DNA from: Prauserella endophytica
Lineage (GTDB): Bacteria; Actinomycetota; Actinomycetes; Mycobacteriales; Pseudonocardiaceae
Direction: 5' to 3'
DNA: 64,000 nt
Assembly (NCBI RefSeq): GCF_005146945.1
Contig: NZ_SWMS01000009.1
Span: 1 to 64,000, forward strand
Below, in pieces: positions 8,399 through 15,861 of the stretch. How positions within the stretch are numbered: the first letter of the stretch is position 1; each line of letters begins with the position of its first letter. A program made the position numbers and the translations under genes. The notes under the pieces are model-generated. The model was given only the letters and a program-made list of their open reading frames with translations, did not search any database and was not told the origin of the DNA.

Positions 8399-9001
8399 TC
8401 ATGGTTCCAGCAGCTCGGCGGGATCGAGCTCGACCGGGAACGGCTCGGTGAACCGGAGCCGCTCGCCGGAGCCCGCTGCCACCCGCTCCTCGTAGTGCCC
8501 GTCGACGAGGCCGCTCAGCCGCACGTAGACCGATCTGGCCGGGTAGTCGATCTCGACCCACAGGTACCACGGGACACCGGCGTGGGCGCACAACTCCGGC
8601 CTGTCGATCCGGTGCTGCCCGTGCCGCTCGCCCTCCGCGAACTCGACGAGCAGCAGCACCTGTTCCGGCGACACCCACGTGACCCCGCCGGCGGGCTCGC
8701 GCAGCACCGCCAGCTCCGGCTGGATCCACGTGTCGTCGGCGAATCGCAGGTTCACGGTGCCGTACGGCACGAACCCGGCCGCGCGGACCGGCCCGTCCAG
8801 CAACGCCGCGAGCCGGAACTCCCCGTAGGAGTTGGCGGAACCGGCATGTGGGCTGGTGGTCAGGTAGCCCCCCAGGCATTCGTACTTGGCCGCACGAGCC
8901 AGGGGGAGCGGCAGGCAGTCCTCGGCACGCCCGGTGTTCCATCGGCCGTAGAACTCGACCAGCGGGTCGAGCCGCGACGGAAGGCTCATCGGCGCGGACA
9001 T
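8399..9001 (-). CDS. Uma2-like (DUF820) endonuclease-fold protein
   Basis: A 200-residue protein with the restriction-endonuclease-like layout of the Uma2 family: LRFADDTWIQPELAVL, then QVLLLVEFAEGERHGQHRI, then AHAGVPWYLWVEID. The aspartate/proline-glutamate and E-x-K/H type residues of the PD-(D/E)XK core can be traced (IQPELAVL, LLVEFAE). GAGGAGGAGT precedes the ATG. Such genes occur in many copies in actinobacteria and cyanobacteria and are of unknown role; some are mobile-element derived. Nothing in the context shows its substrate. Confidence 0.75.
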   Translation of the reverse strand: MSAPMSLPSRLDPLVEFYGRWNTGRAEDCLPLPLARAAKYECLGGYLTTSPHAGSANSYGEFRLAALLDGPVRAAGFVPYGTVNLRFADDTWIQPELAVLREPAGGVTWVSPEQVLLLVEFAEGERHGQHRIDRPELCAHAGVPWYLWVEIDYPARSVYVRLSGLVDGHYEERVAAGSGERLRFTEPFPVELDPAELLEP

Positions 9002-9122
9002 CGCACTCCTCCTCTCCGAATACTGGGGAACGTGCTTCCGAGTGTGCCCCGCGAACCCGTGACAAGGCCAGCGATCTGCGCGAACGGAGCCCTCACACCC
9101 ACGTGTGCGACCGTCCACACGC

Positions 9123-9162
9123 GAGTCGAGCCCGGGCCCCCCGACGGACCCGGGCTCGACTC
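9123..9162 (-). terminator. Strong hairpin terminator after the ABC exporter operon
   Basis: A perfect 14-bp stem (9123-9136 with 9149-9162) and a 12-base loop, 10 bp past the stop of the permease gene. The stem is very GC rich and there is no U-tract. Confidence 0.75.
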
Positions 9163-9172
9163 ACCCCAGCCG

Positions 9173-10819
9173 CTAACCGATGTCGCGACGGCGGAACCCG
9201 GCCAGACCCGCGCCGACGAGAACCACCGCGAGCCCGGTCAGCCACAGAAGCGGCGTCGCCGTGAACTCCGCGCTCGGCAGCTTCGGGATGTGCTGGAACG
9301 GCGAGAGGTTGAGCACCGTCTGGCTCAGGTTGGCGACCGGGCCGAACATGCTGATGAGCAGGAACAGCGCCGCAACCGCCCACGCCGCGGTGGAAAGCTT
9401 GGGCAGCAGCCCGAACAGGGCCACGGCCACCCCGGCCACGAGCCACACGGCGGGGAGCTGGGCCATCGCCGCGCCGAACACGGCGGGGAGCTGGCCGCCG
9501 AGGTCCTCCACGCGCAACCCGTGCAACAGGCCGACGGCGAACCCGGCGACAGCCAGCAGCAGGGCACTGCCCAGCAGTGGGAACACGAGGTGGCTCGCTG
9601 CCAAGCGGAACCTGCTCACTCGCGTCGCCAGCAGGGGTTCCACCCGCACGGCCGTCTCCTCGGCCCGCAGCCGCAGGGTGGCCTGCACGACGTAGAGCGA
9701 GGCGATCATCGCCATGATCCCGCCCATCGACGCGAGAAAGGCGTCGACCATGCTCTGCGAACCGCCCAGTCGCGCCATTATCTGCTGCGTTTGCGCACTG
9801 TCGCCGAGCAGGTCGCCGACCCCCGCCGCGAGCGAGCCGAACAGCGCGCCGAAGACCGCGAACCCGATTCCCCAGCCGAGTAGCACCCCACGCTGCATCC
9901 GCCACGCGAGGGCGAAGGGCGTGCGCAGCCCGGCAGCCGCGTGCGGCGGACCCGGCTGGGCCGGGATCAGACTCATGCCCACGTCCCGCATGGGCAGCAG
10001 CCGGTAGCCGACCGCGGCGAGCAGTACGGCGGCGAAGGCCAGCAGCCCGAGCACCCACCACCGCTCGTCGGCGAACGCCCTCACCTGCGTGGCCCAGCCG
10101 ATCGGCGAGAGCCAGGACAGCCAGCTCGCGTCGACCGCGGCGTCACCGACGGCGCGGATCAGGAACGTCACGCCGAGCACGGCGGAAGCGATGCCGTTCG
10201 CGGTGCGCGAGTACTCGGCGACCTGAGCGGTGATCGCGGCGACACCGGTGAACACGAGCCCGGCGAGCGCCATGCTCGCGCCGAACGCGAGCGAGCCGGT
10301 CGCGGGCAGGCCGACGCCGATCAGGCTGGCGGCCATGAGCCCGCCGGTGAGCACCGCCCCGAACGCGGCGACGAGCACAGCGGCGGTCAGAGCGGCGTAG
10401 CGGCCCACCACGGCCGAGGAGAGCAGCTCCTGCCTCCCGGTGTCCTCCTCCTGCCTTGTGTGGCGCGTGACCGTGAAGATGCAGGCCAGAGCGATGAACA
10501 GGGAGAGGATGGCGCCGTAGCGCCACGCGGCGAACCCGCCTGCCGTGCCCAGGTCGAACGCGGGACCGTAGAGCAGCGTCAGCGACGGGTTGGCACCCAT
10601 CGTCGCGGTCAGCGCCTCCCGCTCCGCCTGCGTGGGGTAGAGCGTCTCGTACGCGCCGGCGCCCGCGGAGGCCATCACCCCGAGCACCACGACCCAGATG
10701 GGCAGCACGACGCGGTCCCGGCGCAGGGCCAGCCGCACGAGCTGCCACGTGCCCGCGAGGTGGTTGCCCCTTCCGGAGACCTCGTGCGCGGCGGCGGGAC
10801 GCTCCAACGTCCTGGTCAT
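9173..10819 (-). CDS. ABC exporter permease (antibiotic/polyketide exporter type)
   Basis: A 548-residue membrane protein with about a dozen hydrophobic segments arranged in two similar halves, as in actinobacterial exporters of the TetABC/polyketide-exporter kind. Characteristic stretches are [16 protein letters not shown] after the first membrane pair and RRRDIG at the very end. Its ATG overlaps the stop of the ATPase gene (ATGA), so the two are translationally coupled and together form a single-substrate efflux pump. A MarR-type regulator is divergent from the pair. The exported compound is unknown; drugs or a cell-envelope lipid are possibilities. Confidence 0.88.
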   Translation of the reverse strand: MTRTLERPAAAHEVSGRGNHLAGTWQLVRLALRRDRVVLPIWVVVLGVMASAGAGAYETLYPTQAEREALTATMGANPSLTLLYGPAFDLGTAGGFAAWRYGAILSLFIALACIFTVTRHTRQEEDTGRQELLSSAVVGRYAALTAAVLVAAFGAVLTGGLMAASLIGVGLPATGSLAFGASMALAGLVFTGVAAITAQVAEYSRTANGIASAVLGVTFLIRAVGDAAVDASWLSWLSPIGWATQVRAFADERWWVLGLLAFAAVLLAAVGYRLLPMRDVGMSLIPAQPGPPHAAAGLRTPFALAWRMQRGVLLGWGIGFAVFGALFGSLAAGVGDLLGDSAQTQQIMARLGGSQSMVDAFLASMGGIMAMIASLYVVQATLRLRAEETAVRVEPLLATRVSRFRLAASHLVFPLLGSALLLAVAGFAVGLLHGLRVEDLGGQLPAVFGAAMAQLPAVWLVAGVAVALFGLLPKLSTAAWAVAALFLLISMFGPVANLSQTVLNLSPFQHIPKLPSAEFTATPLLWLTGLAVVLVGAGLAGFRRRDIG

Positions 10820-11721
10820 GATGTCGAGCCCGCCTTCGCATGCTCGGTGTAGTGCCGCAGGAAGAGCTCCTCGAGCGTCGGCGGCTGGCTGGTCAGGCTG
10901 CGCACCCCGATGCTGGTGAGGCTGCGCAGCGCCTCGTCGAGCGAGTGGGTCTCGACGTCGAACTGCACCCGATTGCCTTCGATCCGCAGGTCGTGGACGT
11001 TCTCGAGCTTGGAGAGCCCGTTGGGGTGCCCGGCCAGTTCGGCGGAGATCGATGTCCGGGTCAGGTGGCGCAGGTCGGCCAGCGTGCCGGTCTCCACGGT
11101 GCGCCCGTTGCGGATGATGCTGACCCGGTCGCACAGCGCCTCGACCTCGGCGAGGATGTGGCTGGACAGCAGCACCGTGCGGCCCTGCTCGCGTTCCTCC
11201 TGGATCGCGTACTGGAACGTGGCCTCCATGAGCGGGTCGAGGCCCGAGGTCGGCTCGTCCAGCAGCAGCAGTTCGACGTTGGACGCGAGCGCGGCGACGA
11301 TGGCGACCTTCTGCCGGTTGCCCTTCGAGTAGGTGCGGCCCTTCTTCTTCGGGTCGAGGTCGAAGCGCTCGATGAGCTCGTTGCGGCGCCGCTGGTCGAG
11401 CCCGCCGCGCAGCCTGCCGAGCAGATCGATCACCTCGCCGCCGGAGAGGTTGGGCCACAGGTTGACGTCGCCGGGCACGTAGGCGAGCCGCCGGTGCAGG
11501 CTCGCCGCGTCGCGCCAGGGGTCGCCGTCGAGCAGGCGCACCGTGCCCCCGTCGGCGCGCAGGAGTCCCAGCAGCACGCGGATGGTGGTCGATTTGCCCG
11601 AGCCGTTCGGACCGAGAAAACCGTGAACCTCGCCGGTGGCGACGGAAAGGTCGAGTCCGTCGAGGGCCACGGTCGACCCGAACGACTTGCGCAGGCCACT
11701 GACGGAGATGGCGTTTTCCAT
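10816..11721 (-). CDS. ABC exporter ATP-binding protein
   Basis: A 301-residue ATPase with Walker [11 protein letters not shown], signature region ([11 protein letters not shown], in place of LSGGQ) and Walker [14 protein letters not shown], followed by a C-terminal extension that is typical of drug-exporter ATPases such as DrrA. It is the first gene of the exporter operon, overlapping the permease by four bases. The promoter should lie in the 91-bp gap to the regulator gene, which holds a perfect operator. The product would power the permease encoded at 9173-10819. Confidence 0.92.
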   Translation of the reverse strand: MENAISVSGLRKSFGSTVALDGLDLSVATGEVHGFLGPNGSGKSTTIRVLLGLLRADGGTVRLLDGDPWRDAASLHRRLAYVPGDVNLWPNLSGGEVIDLLGRLRGGLDQRRRNELIERFDLDPKKKGRTYSKGNRQKVAIVAALASNVELLLLDEPTSGLDPLMEATFQYAIQEEREQGRTVLLSSHILAEVEALCDRVSIIRNGRTVETGTLADLRHLTRTSISAELAGHPNGLSKLENVHDLRIEGNRVQFDVETHSLDEALRSLTSIGVRSLTSQPPTLEELFLRHYTEHAKAGSTS

Positions 11722-11741
11722 GCGACCGAAGCTACACTCAT

Positions 11742-11757
11742 TTCACAAAGTTGTGAA
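11742..11757. promoter_or_regulatory. Perfect inverted-repeat operator between the exporter and its regulator
   Basis: TTCACAA-AG-TTGTGAA is a perfect 7-2-7 palindrome in the intergenic region, 21 bp before the ATPase ATG and 56 bp before the regulator start. It is the only strong symmetry there. By position it is the likely binding site of the MarR/GbsR-type protein at 11813, controlling both directions. Confidence 0.7.
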
Positions 11758-11812
11758 GTTAAGAAAACGTATGGATTGGGTGATCGACCAGACCTCGGGA
11801 AGGATGGTTCGC

Positions 11813-12334
11813 ATGTCGAGCAGACCGCAGTCGCAACGTGATCCGGCCGCAGACCGTGACGAGGAGCGAGTTCGCGCCTACGTCGAGAACCTCGCGCTGA
11901 CCCTGTCGCAGATCGGCTTCCCCCGGATGCCGGCCAGGGTCTTCGCCGCGCTGACGGTCTCGGACAGCGGCCGGATGAACGCCGCCGACCTGGCAGGCAC
12001 GCTCTCCGTGAGCCCCGCCGCGATCTCGGGCGCCGTGCGTTACCTCGAACAGGTCGGCCTGATCAGCAAGGAACGTCAGCCCGGCGAACGCCGTGACCAC
12101 TACCGGCTCTACGACGACTTCTGGTTCGCCTCGTTCCTCAAACGCGACCGCATGCTCCGGATGTGGCTGGACGCGACCCTCGAAGGCGTCGACGCCGTCG
12201 GACCGGAGACCCCGGCCGGGGTGCGCCTGACCCGCATGGCCGACTTCCTCGACTTCATCGTCAAGGAGATCCCCGCGCTGTTCGACCGCTGGCACCGGGA
12301 GCGGGTCCGGCGCGAGCGCGACGCCGAAGGGTGA
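11813..12334 (+). CDS. MarR/GbsR-type transcriptional regulator of the exporter
   Basis: A 173-residue winged-helix protein. It has NLALTLSQIGFPRMPARVFAAL, then the helix-turn-helix with recognition segment SVSPAAISGAVRYLEQVGLI and the wing ISKERQPGERRDHYRL, followed by a helical C-terminal dimer part. The start chosen is ATG 11813, nine bases after GGAAGG; ATG 11771 and 11804 are in frame but lack a ribosome site. It faces the ABC exporter operon across a perfect palindrome, so it probably represses both itself and the exporter until a drug or metabolite binds. Confidence 0.85.
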   Translation: MSSRPQSQRDPAADRDEERVRAYVENLALTLSQIGFPRMPARVFAALTVSDSGRMNAADLAGTLSVSPAAISGAVRYLEQVGLISKERQPGERRDHYRLYDDFWFASFLKRDRMLRMWLDATLEGVDAVGPETPAGVRLTRMADFLDFIVKEIPALFDRWHRERVRRERDAEG

Positions 12335-12394
12335 GGTAGCCCCCGCCTCCTCACCCTGCCGACGGCCTCGAGATGAAAAAAGTCTTACCCGGGG

Positions 12395-12403
12395 TGTATC
12401 TGA
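12395..12403 (+). promoter_or_regulatory. Possible shared promoter element TGTATCTGA (copy 1)
   Basis: The nine bases TGTATCTGA occur 61 bp before the papain-type protease gene and again at 14652-14660 before the ECF sigma gene of the same cluster. They could be the -10 part of a promoter used by that sigma factor, or a shared activator site. Support is only this repetition. Confidence 0.3.
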
Positions 12404-12463
12404 GAGGGGTCGAGCCGCGTCCTATGGGCGACGGCACGTTCCACCGCTCTCTGGAGGACCCAC

Positions 12464-13615
12464 ATGAGCCCCGACCACCCATGCGTGGCCGAGATCGCGG
12501 GCATTCGCGACTCGCTCGCCGCGCTGGGCGACCCGTGGCGTTGCGGTGAGACCCGGCTGAGCAGGCTGTCGAAGGACGCGCGCAAGGCGAGGCTGGGCGT
12601 TCCGCCGCCCGCCGCCGAGGAGATCAGGACAAGGTCGGACCTGCCGGGCCGGATGGCCGAGGCCGCGCTGGCGGTGTCCCGCGAGCCCGCGGAAGTGCAG
12701 CACGAGCCTACGCCCCACCTCCCGAGGCGGTTCGACCTGCGCGACGTCGACGGACGCGCCTACGTCACCGACGTCAAAGACCAGGGGGAGATCGGTTCCT
12801 GCAGCGCGTTCGGCACCATCGCCGCACTGGAGACCACCGCGGCCTACACGCGCAGGGCGCCGGGGCTGCGGCTGAACCTCTCCGAGGCGCACCTGTTCTT
12901 CGGGCACGCCGCGGCACGCGAGGCGATCACGCCCGACGGTACGTGGCCGGACGAGCTGTTCGTCGACTGCGAGCGGATCGGGGTCACCTTCGACGACCAC
13001 TACCCGTACTACGACGACGACTCAGGGGCGCTCAACCCCGGGTGGCGCGACCGGCTGGCGAAGGCCGAGGGCGTGGTGGACCTCAGCCAGGACCCGGCCG
13101 CCATCAAGCAGCATCTCTACACGTACGGAGCTGTCACGGCCTGCCTCGTCGTCTATGACGACCTGTTCCACTACACCGGCGGCGTTTACCGGCACACCAC
13201 GGAAGAGACGAGCGGTGGACACTGCGTCGCGCTCATCGGGTGGGACGACGACGCGGGCTGCTGGATCGCGAAGAACTCCTGGGGCCCCGACTGGGGTGAG
13301 AACGGGTTCCTCCGCATCGCCTACGGCGAGGCCTATATCGAGGACTACCCCGAGCCGAGGCCGACCACTCTCGGCTGCACCGGGGTGAGCCTGCGCGCGT
13401 GGCTGCCCGCGCAGCGCGCACTCGGTCTGTTCGCCACCGCGCACGACGCCAACGGCTGGGCCTACCTGGAGAACCTGGGCTGGACCCGGCTCTCCGGCGG
13501 GCCGGACGGCACCACCGCCACGCTCGCCCTGCTCAGCACCGCCAGGGCCAGCGGAAGAGCGTTCGTGCCGTTCATCGACGACGACGAGCTCAGCATGATC
13601 CACCCCGCCCACTGA
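12464..13615 (+). CDS. Papain-family (C1) cysteine protease, cytoplasmic
   Basis: A 383-residue protein with no signal peptide, so probably intracellular. Residues ~85-310 form a C1 peptidase domain with all active-site residues: oxyanion Q107 and nucleophile C113 in DQGEIGSCSAFGT (serine replaces the usual tryptophan after the cysteine), H253 in SGGHCVALIGWDDD, and N271 in KNSWGPDWGENGF. The first 80 residues may be a propeptide-like region. Residues ~319-377 form a small extra domain that is also present in the next gene. GGAGG precedes the ATG. A chagasin-type inhibitor of exactly this protease class is encoded two genes downstream, and an ECF sigma and CHAT protease follow. Substrates are unknown. 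Confidence 0.9.
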   Translation: MSPDHPCVAEIAGIRDSLAALGDPWRCGETRLSRLSKDARKARLGVPPPAAEEIRTRSDLPGRMAEAALAVSREPAEVQHEPTPHLPRRFDLRDVDGRAYVTDVKDQGEIGSCSAFGTIAALETTAAYTRRAPGLRLNLSEAHLFFGHAAAREAITPDGTWPDELFVDCERIGVTFDDHYPYYDDDSGALNPGWRDRLAKAEGVVDLSQDPAAIKQHLYTYGAVTACLVVYDDLFHYTGGVYRHTTEETSGGHCVALIGWDDDAGCWIAKNSWGPDWGENGFLRIAYGEAYIEDYPEPRPTTLGCTGVSLRAWLPAQRALGLFATAHDANGWAYLENLGWTRLSGGPDGTTATLALLSTARASGRAFVPFIDDDELSMIHPAH

Positions 13616-13634
13616 CGAACCACGGAGAAGGCCG

Positions 13635-14207
13635 ATGACCGACGACACGGTGACCGAGAACCCGCCGGCGCAGGAGCAGCCTGCCGAACCGGTCGAGGAC
13701 ACACCGACCCAGACGCCGCAGCCCGCGCCGCCCACCGGCTGGGATCCGTACGCCCCGCCCCCGGCCGCTCCGGCGCCGATGGGCTGGGATCCGTACAGCC
13801 CGCCGCGCCCGGCTCCGGCGCCGATGGGGTGGGATCCGTACAGCCCGCCGCCCGCGCCAACGGGCTGGGATCCGTACACCCCGCCGCCCGCTCCGGTGCC
13901 GATGGGCTGGGACCCCTACACGCCGCCTGTCGACGGCTCCGGCCAGCAGCGGCCCGCGCCCGTGCAGAACGGGCAGAACCCGCCGACCGGCTGGGTCACC
14001 GGCAGGGCGGTGCTGAACCTCTGGTCGGCGAGCGGCTCGCCGGGGGTGTGGATCGCGGTGCAGGGCGTCGGCTGGAAGCGGCTCTCGCCGGCTTCGGAGT
14101 CCGGCCACAGCCACCTGACGTTGCTCGCACTCCTGGCGAAGAACTACCGGCTGCCGGTGTCCTACCACGAAGACGCTCGCGGGGAGATCGACCAGCTGGT
14201 CGTCTGA
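13635..14207 (+). CDS. GWDPY-repeat protein sharing the protease's C-terminal domain
   Basis: A 190-residue protein starting 19 bp after the protease gene. Residues ~33-100 contain five copies of P(T/M)GWDPY(A/S/T)PP separated by proline/alanine spacers, then a partial sixth (PPTGWVTG). Residues ~126-188 (from VLNLWSASGSPGVWIA through GVGWKRLSPAS to EIDQLVV) align with the end of the C1 protease (LFATAHDANGWAYLENLGWTRLSG): both have W-x(7,8)-GW(T/K)RLS followed by a leucine-rich helix and an acidic strand. No signal peptide. The repeats could be a flexible scaffold or protease substrate and the shared domain a docking module. I know no described family for it. Confidence 0.75.
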   Translation: MTDDTVTENPPAQEQPAEPVEDTPTQTPQPAPPTGWDPYAPPPAAPAPMGWDPYSPPRPAPAPMGWDPYSPPPAPTGWDPYTPPPAPVPMGWDPYTPPVDGSGQQRPAPVQNGQNPPTGWVTGRAVLNLWSASGSPGVWIAVQGVGWKRLSPASESGHSHLTLLALLAKNYRLPVSYHEDARGEIDQLVV

Positions 14208-14295
14208 GTTCCACGCGAGGAAAGCAGGTGGTGGCCGACAGTCGAGGGGGCCGTCGGCCACCACCGTCGCAGGGGGAAGAGGAACGGGAGGAGCA

Positions 14296-14646
14296 GTGGC
14301 ACTGGTCCGGCTCGCGCAGTCCGATGCGGGGAAAACAGCGGAACTGCGTGTCGGGGACACCGTGGAGCTTCGGCTCCCGGAGACCCGGACGTCGGGTTAC
14401 CAGTGGTCACTGCGCCTGCCGGAGGGGGTCCGGCTGGTCGTCGACGAGTACGTCCGTGGGGGTGTCGACCATCCGGCCCGGAGGTCTCAGGGGGAGGGAC
14501 CGCCGGGAAAAGGTGGGGTCCGTCGGCTGGCGTTCGACGTTGTCGACGCCGGCCGGCACCTCATAGAGGCCGAGTTGGCGCGGCCGTGGGAGGACAGACC
14601 GCGCCGCTCGGTCACTTTCGTCGTAACTGCTACTCCAAACGAGTGA
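14296..14646 (+). CDS. Chagasin-type (MEROPS I42) cysteine protease inhibitor
   Basis: A 116-residue protein without a signal peptide. GTG 14296 is preceded by GGGAGGAG. The chagasin signature loops are all recognisable: RTSGYQW (residues 31-37, the NPTTGY loop L2), KGGVRRLAFDVVDAG (the G-x-GG-x-R-x-F strand) and RPWED (loop L6). Members bind tightly into the active cleft of papain-like enzymes. Encoded 680 bp after an intracellular papain-type protease, it most likely keeps that enzyme in check in the cytoplasm. Bacterial chagasins are usually exported; the lack of a signal sequence here matches the protease's own lack. Confidence 0.88.
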   Translation: MALVRLAQSDAGKTAELRVGDTVELRLPETRTSGYQWSLRLPEGVRLVVDEYVRGGVDHPARRSQGEGPPGKGGVRRLAFDVVDAGRHLIEAELARPWEDRPRRSVTFVVTATPNE

Positions 14647-14651
14647 CCTCA

Positions 14652-14660
14652 TGTATCTGA
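14652..14660 (+). promoter_or_regulatory. Possible shared promoter element TGTATCTGA (copy 2)
   Basis: Second copy of the nine-base element seen before the protease gene, here 87 bp before the sigma factor start and directly after the inhibitor gene. If real, the sigma factor may read its own promoter and that of the protease. Confidence 0.3.
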
Positions 14661-14746
14661 CAGCCGTCACCCCTCTCCTCTGTTCTCACGAGACCGAGAT
14701 ACTGCCTGCGCCGACTTGAAGAGTGCGACAGCGAAGGGCGGGTGCG

Positions 14747-15352
14747 GTGACCGACGCGAGAACCGCCGAGGCGGACCCTCCGTGGGAGGGACTGCACGGC
14801 CACGAGCTCTACGCGGCGTGCATGCACGAGGCACGCGCAGGCAACCGGCTGGCCATGAACCGCCTGGTCACCGAGTTGACGCCGCTGGTGTGGCAGGTCG
14901 CGAGGGGCAACGGGCTCGACCGCCACACCGCCGAGGACGTGGTGCAGACGGTGTGGCTCGCCCTGTTCCGCAACCTCGACCGGCTCGCCGATCCGCGCGC
15001 GCTCGCCGCGTGGCTGATCACCACGGCCCGGCGCGAGTCGCAGCGGGCCGGTGGCCGCAAGCCGTCGCCGGTGCCGCTCACCGACGAGCTCGCCGAGACC
15101 GTGCCGAGCACGCAGCCCGCCCCGGATGCCGAGGTGCTGCGGGCCGAACGCGATCGCGGGCTGTGGGCCGCGTTCGCCCAGCTTCCGCAGCGGTGCCAGG
15201 AACTGCTGCGGCTGACCGTGCTCGCGGGACGCGTCGAGTACCGGCTCGTCGCGGACGTGCTCCGCATGCCGCACGGCAGCATCGGGCCCACGCGGGGCCG
15301 GTGCCTGCAACGCATGCGGGGACTGCTTGACGCTCAAGGGGGCAGCGCATGA
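14747..15352 (+). CDS. ECF-type RNA polymerase sigma factor
   Basis: A 201-residue sigma-70 family protein with regions 2 and 4 only. Region 2 reads NRLVTELTPLVWQVARGNGL then HTAEDVVQTVWLALFRNLDRL and PRALAAWLITTARRESQR; region 4 has LPQRCQELLRLTVLAGRVEYRLVADVL and a recognition helix around GSIGPTRGRCLQRMRGLL. GTG 14747 is chosen because GAAGGGCGGG precedes it. It overlaps the next gene by four bases (ATGA), and that gene is followed by the CHAT protease. This order (ECF sigma, small beta protein, CHAT) recurs in actinobacteria as far as I know. No conventional anti-sigma factor is adjacent; the middle protein may do that job. Confidence 0.88.
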   Translation: MTDARTAEADPPWEGLHGHELYAACMHEARAGNRLAMNRLVTELTPLVWQVARGNGLDRHTAEDVVQTVWLALFRNLDRLADPRALAAWLITTARRESQRAGGRKPSPVPLTDELAETVPSTQPAPDAEVLRAERDRGLWAAFAQLPQRCQELLRLTVLAGRVEYRLVADVLRMPHGSIGPTRGRCLQRMRGLLDAQGGSA

Positions 15353-15813
15353 ACGAAGGCAGCACCTTCCCGGACGACCAGACGCTGCTCATGGAGCTCG
15401 ACCGGCTCGTGCACGAACTCGATCCCCCGCCTGAGGGCCTGGTCGAGCGGGTGCAGTTCGCACTGGAGCTGGAGGACCTCGACGTCGAGGTCGCCCGCTG
15501 GGAGCGTGCCGACGAACTGGTCGGCGTCCGCAGCGTCGCACAGGGCACGATCACGTTCACGGTCAGCGATCTCACCGTGATGATCAACCTGACCAAGGTC
15601 GGCGCCCGGCACCGCATCGACGGCTGGCTGGTGCCCGAGGGCGAGTACGGAGTTGAGGTCCGCGTCGCCGGGCACGACTCCGTCTCGACGGTCGCGGACG
15701 ACGGCGGGCGGTTCGTCCTGCACGATGTTCCCTGCGGGACCACCCAGATAGTGGTGTACATCGACGGAAATTCGTGCCGTCGAACCGTTGTCACTCCGGC
15801 GGTTGTGTTGTAA
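15349..15813 (+). CDS. Small protein between sigma factor and CHAT protease (putative sigma partner)
   Basis: A 154-residue cytoplasmic protein, translationally coupled to the sigma gene. The first ~60 residues are helical (LMELDRLVHELDPPPEGLVE, RVQFALELEDLDVEVARWER). The rest is a predicted beta-sandwich resembling carboxypeptidase-regulatory or transthyretin-like domains: RIDGWLVPEGEYGVEVRVAG then VADDGGRFVLHDVPCGTTQI. The family accompanies ECF sigma and CHAT genes. Its place between them suggests it binds the sigma factor and/or is the CHAT substrate, by loose analogy with Csx30 and its sigma factor in Craspase loci. That role is a hypothesis. Confidence 0.75.
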   Translation: MNEGSTFPDDQTLLMELDRLVHELDPPPEGLVERVQFALELEDLDVEVARWERADELVGVRSVAQGTITFTVSDLTVMINLTKVGARHRIDGWLVPEGEYGVEVRVAGHDSVSTVADDGGRFVLHDVPCGTTQIVVYIDGNSCRRTVVTPAVVL

Positions 15814-15861
15814 AGGATCCAGCTTGCGTCGCGACGCGGTGGATGTGCTCCCATAGACCCC

